The notes under the pieces are model-generated. The model saw only the letters and a program-made list of their open reading frames with translations. It did not search any database and was not told the DNA's origin. Shown piece after piece: positions 60,605 to 62,906 of a stretch of DNA of 62,906 nucleotides (position 1 is the stretch's first letter; every line of letters starts with the position of its first letter). Made by a program: the position numbers and the translations under genes. The DNA comes from Bacteroidales bacterium. GTDB lineage: Bacteria; Bacteroidota; Bacteroidia; Bacteroidales; Rikenellaceae. The stretch spans positions 1 to 62,906 of the forward strand of contig CASPAC010000006.1 in assembly GCA_949419965.1 (NCBI GenBank). Direction: 5' to 3'.

Positions 60605-61415
60605 GGTGTTCCGTTTGGCTGGGGCAGAGGCCGAACATGCGTTCGGCGTTGGCGGTAGTGGCTGCGGCGACGGTTGCGGGCGTCGTGCCTTGCAACTCCG
60701 CTATTTTTGCGCAGACAAATTGCGTGTAGGCCGGTTCGTTGCGCTGGCCGCGGTGGGGTGCCGGTGTGAGGTAGGGGCAGTCGGTCTCGAGCAGGATGTC
60801 GTCGAGGTCCATTTCGCGTACGGTCTCGGCTGCCCGGCTGTTCTTGAAGGTGACGACTCCGCCGATGCCGAAGAGAAAATCGCCGCAGGCTTTCAGACGG
60901 CGGTAGGTTGCTGCGTCTTCGCTGAAAGCGTGGAAGACGCCCCGGAGTCCCGTGCCGCGGAACGCTTCGATGACGGCCGTCATTTCGGGCCAGGCATTGC
61001 GCGTGTGTACGGCGATGGGAAGGTCCAGGTCGACGGCCAGGCGGCATTGGCGGCGGAAAGCCTCGGTCTGCTCGTCGCGGAAATCGGCCGACCAATAGAA
61101 ATCGAGCCCGATTTCGCCTACGGCGCAGAAACGCGCGATTCCGTCGGGCGGCGTTCGGAGCAATTGCTCCACCAGCTCCAGCTCCTCGCGCCAGCGGGGA
61201 TTGTCGTTGACCGACGTGGGGTGGAGCCCCATCATCGGGATGCAGCGGCGGGGATGGCGGCGGCAGAGGTCGAAAAGACGGCCGTGGCTCTGCGAGTCGA
61301 TGGCGGGGCAGAGCATCCGCCCGACCCCGGCGTCGACGGCTCGGGCGAGGGCCTCCTCGCGGTCGGCATCGAACTCGGGTTCGTAGAGGTGGCAATGGGT
61401 GTCGACGATCTGCAT
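60597..61415 (-). CDS. tatD: TatD-family metal-dependent hydrolase
   Basis: A TIM-barrel metallo-DNase. The 272-aa protein has the metal ligands in VDTHCHLYEPEF (residues 4-15), GEIGLDFYW, AVHTRNAW and LLETDCPYLTP. ATG 61415 gives MQIVDTHCH; a longer frame begins in the promoter. It shares its unit with ansA. Confidence 0.94.
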   Translation of the reverse strand: MQIVDTHCHLYEPEFDADREEALARAVDAGVGRMLCPAIDSQSHGRLFDLCRRHPRRCIPMMGLHPTSVNDNPRWREELELVEQLLRTPPDGIARFCAVGEIGLDFYWSADFRDEQTEAFRRQCRLAVDLDLPIAVHTRNAWPEMTAVIEAFRGTGLRGVFHAFSEDAATYRRLKACGDFLFGIGGVVTFKNSRAAETVREMDLDDILLETDCPYLTPAPHRGQRNEPAYTQFVCAKIAELQGTTPATVAAATTANAERMFGLCPSQTEHHE

Positions 61416-61437
61416 CTTCGGGGGTGTTTCGCAGGAG

Positions 61438-61445
61438 CAAATGTA
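61438..61445 (-). promoter_or_regulatory. tatD-ansA promoter -7 box
   Basis: TACATTTG on the minus strand, 22 nt before the ATG at 61415. Confidence 0.55.
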
Positions 61446-61559
61446 ATGAAAAATATGCAAATGTCGTGCTGCGGAACCGAAGATCGTTCCGGGGTGTTGC
61501 GACTCCGCAGCCTGTTGGTATGAACGGTGCTTCAGGTCGTGCGGAAAACGGGCGGGCGG

Positions 61560-62660
61560 CTACGGTTTCATGTAGCGGTTGCCGGGGAGCTGGCGCAGGA
61601 GTCCGGCCAATTCGAGCGAGAGGAGCGACGTGGCCAACCGCCCGGGGTCGAATCCGGTGGCGGTTTGCAGGGCGTCGATTGCGATCGGATCGGACGACCG
61701 GAAAAGAGCCAGCAGGGCGGTTTCGTCGGACGTGAGGTCGGGCGTTTCGCTATGGGGCCGCCGTGCTGCGGGTTCGGCTTCGAGGTCCCAACCCATCTCT
61801 GCGATGATGTCTTCGGCCGAGAGGACGAGCTGCGCCTTGCGGTGGCGGATCAGATGATTGGTGCCGGCAGCCGAGCGGTCGGTGGCGCGGCCGGGCAACG
61901 CCATGACCGTGCGGTTGTATTCGTCGGCGAAGCGGGCCGTGAGCAGCGAACCGCCGTTGTCGGGCGATTCGACGACCAGGCACCCGGCGCTCAGCGCGGC
62001 GATGATGCGGTTGCGGGCGGTGTAGGCGGTGCCGTTCTGGCGGGTCTGGCTGTGCATTTCCGTCACGAGGGCTCCTCCGTGGTCGAGGATGTCGCGGGCA
62101 AGGGCCGTATGCTGGGTGGGAAGGACGCCGGGAAGCGGACAGGGCAGAACCGCGGCGGTGGGGATCTTGCAGTCCAGTGCGGCGCGGTGGGCGGCCGCAT
62201 CGATGCCGAAGGCCAGGCCGCTGACTATGACCAGACGTGGCACGCGTTCGGCCAGGCGTTCGACGAGCTTGTGGCATATGCTCTGTCCGTAGGGCGTCAT
62301 TTCGCGCGTACCGACGATCGACAGGGTGCGTGCTGCGAGCGTCTGCGGATCGCCTTTCACATAGATGACATGGGGATAGTCCGGAATTTCGCGCAGCAGG
62401 GCCGGATAGTCGGGGTCGGTCGAGGCGATGGCTTTGATGTCGTGCTTGCGGCAGTATTTCGCTTCTTTTTCTGCTGCGGCGAACCCCGTGCGGCGGACGA
62501 TCTGCCGGGCCGGTTCGGGGCGCAGTTCCGCGCGGCCGATCAGTTCCGGCTCCGAGGCTTCGAAAATCCGTTCTGCCGTTCCGAAGCACTCCAGCAGATG
62601 CACGGCTCCCTTGATGCCGATGCCCGGGGTCATCTGCAGGGCGATGTCTTCGATGGTCAT
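61560..62660 (-). CDS. dprA: DNA-processing protein DprA
   Basis: Loads RecA onto incoming single-stranded DNA. The 366-aa protein has an N-terminal helix-hairpin-helix domain (1-75), a Rossmann-like core with VGTREMTPYGQ, SGLAFGIDAAAHRAAL and YTARNRIIAALS, and a C-terminal winged-helix domain (from about 300, SDETALLALF). ATG 62660. It lies 93 bp after a gene that enters from the right. Confidence 0.95.
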   Translation of the reverse strand: MTIEDIALQMTPGIGIKGAVHLLECFGTAERIFEASEPELIGRAELRPEPARQIVRRTGFAAAEKEAKYCRKHDIKAIASTDPDYPALLREIPDYPHVIYVKGDPQTLAARTLSIVGTREMTPYGQSICHKLVERLAERVPRLVIVSGLAFGIDAAAHRAALDCKIPTAAVLPCPLPGVLPTQHTALARDILDHGGALVTEMHSQTRQNGTAYTARNRIIAALSAGCLVVESPDNGGSLLTARFADEYNRTVMALPGRATDRSAAGTNHLIRHRKAQLVLSAEDIIAEMGWDLEAEPAARRPHSETPDLTSDETALLALFRSSDPIAIDALQTATGFDPGRLATSLLSLELAGLLRQLPGNRYMKP

Positions 62661-62753
62661 GACGGAGTTTTCGTTATGGATTGCTGCTGGGACAATGTAT
62701 TCCGGCTTAAGTTGCGAGCAAGACCGTGCGCCGGATTTTCGTTCTGATCTGCG

Positions 62754-62906
62754 TCAGCCGCAAGTCGCCCCGGTCGTTTCTTGGGTGGTTTGCGTGTTCG
62801 TTTGCGTGTTCGTTTGCGTGTTCGTTTGCGTGTTCGTTTGCTGTCGGTCCAGTCGGTCCAGTCGGTCCAGTCGGTCCAGTCGGTCCAGTCGGTCCAGTCG
62901 GTCCAG
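62754..62906 (-). CDS. C-terminus of a gene with repeat tail (cut by window edge)
   Basis: On the minus strand a frame is open from the window edge to a TGA at 62754-62756. It reads Leu-Asp-Arg seven times, then QQ, then TNTQ four times, then TTQETTGATCG. Codon phase is intact across both repeats (units of 9 and 12 bp). The body of the protein lies beyond the edge, so its identity is unknown; what is seen is a low-complexity tail. Confidence 0.6.
   Translation of the reverse strand: MDRLDRLDRLDRLDRLDRLDRQQTNTQTNTQTNTQTNTQTTQETTGATCG
62791..62906. repeat. Two adjacent short tandem arrays, 12-bp and 9-bp units
   Basis: TTGCGTGTTCGT-type 12-bp units about four times (62790-62838), then TCGGTCCAG seven times (62844-62906), running into the window edge. 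Unit lengths are multiples of three, so copy-number change would keep the frame. Confidence 0.9.

Overview
The window reads as chromosomal DNA of a gut-type Bacteroidales bacterium, most like Alistipes/Rikenellaceae. This is an inference from the gene families (S46 dipeptidyl peptidase, GH95 fucosidase, DUF4136 lipoprotein, SppA, the ExbB/ExbD/ExbD set, the MBOAT+SGNH pair), the GC-rich genes, and the dense use of the Bacteroidetes -7 promoter element TAnnTTTG in AT-rich gaps. Most genes are core housekeeping. The unusual material lies in the non-coding gaps.

Layout. 1-363 is one copy of an interspersed repeat. 0.66-2.5 kb is mnmG, followed by a 28-bp palindrome holding a perfect parS-type ParB site and about 1 kb of AT-rich DNA whose strand composition flips from C-rich to G-rich. 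A second parS-like site lies inside ilvE. 3.5-12.8 kb is a minus-strand run (ilvE, metG, acyltransferase, DPP7-like peptidase, nadA, Mrp ATPase). 13.2-26.4 kb is a plus-strand run (GH95, sppA, queD, polA, an FAD oxidoreductase, and a small glycan cluster of two GT4 transferases and a hexapeptide acetyltransferase preceded by a GT2 fragment). 26.5-28.7 kb holds a candidate structured RNA, an RsiV-like lipoprotein, tRNA-Glu(CTC) with a duplicated 3' end, and a set of terminators. 28.7-31.5 kb is lysS followed by tpiA, here read in frame with an N-terminal membrane segment. 31.7-38 kb carries a secreted nuclease, a PAP2 phosphatase, and an MBOAT/SGNH O-acylation pair with a zinc peptidase. 38.2-41.6 kb is an FtsX-type permease, menG, a LEA-type lipoprotein, a SPOR-like protein and a small cysteine-rich lipoprotein. 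41.7-51.2 kb is mostly minus strand (outer-membrane proteins, folE, rdgB, HAD phosphatase, recJ, lipB, lipA) plus a nitroreductase. 51.5-52.7 and 55.9-56.7 kb are two more copies of the interspersed repeat, each followed by a relic of a FISUMP-type C-terminal domain and each carrying an inserted palindromic element. The end holds exbB/exbD genes, ansA, tatD, dprA and the C-terminus of a repeat-tailed gene.

Functional themes are lipoylation (lipA-lipB), pterin/queuosine chemistry (queD, folE), DNA maintenance (polA, recJ, rnhB, dprA, mnmG next to parS), envelope building (glycosyltransferases, O-acylation, ExbB/D, outer-membrane proteins) and peptide/glycan catabolism (DPP7-like, GH95).

The best leads are: the parS pair with the skew flip (origin/partition region); the three-copy repeat with FISUMP relics; a free-standing three-way-junction RNA; the membrane-TpiA reading frame; a palindromic repeat family with a constant core and varying outer arms; and leaderless-type promoters at queD and rnhB. 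Counts and alignments were done by eye.
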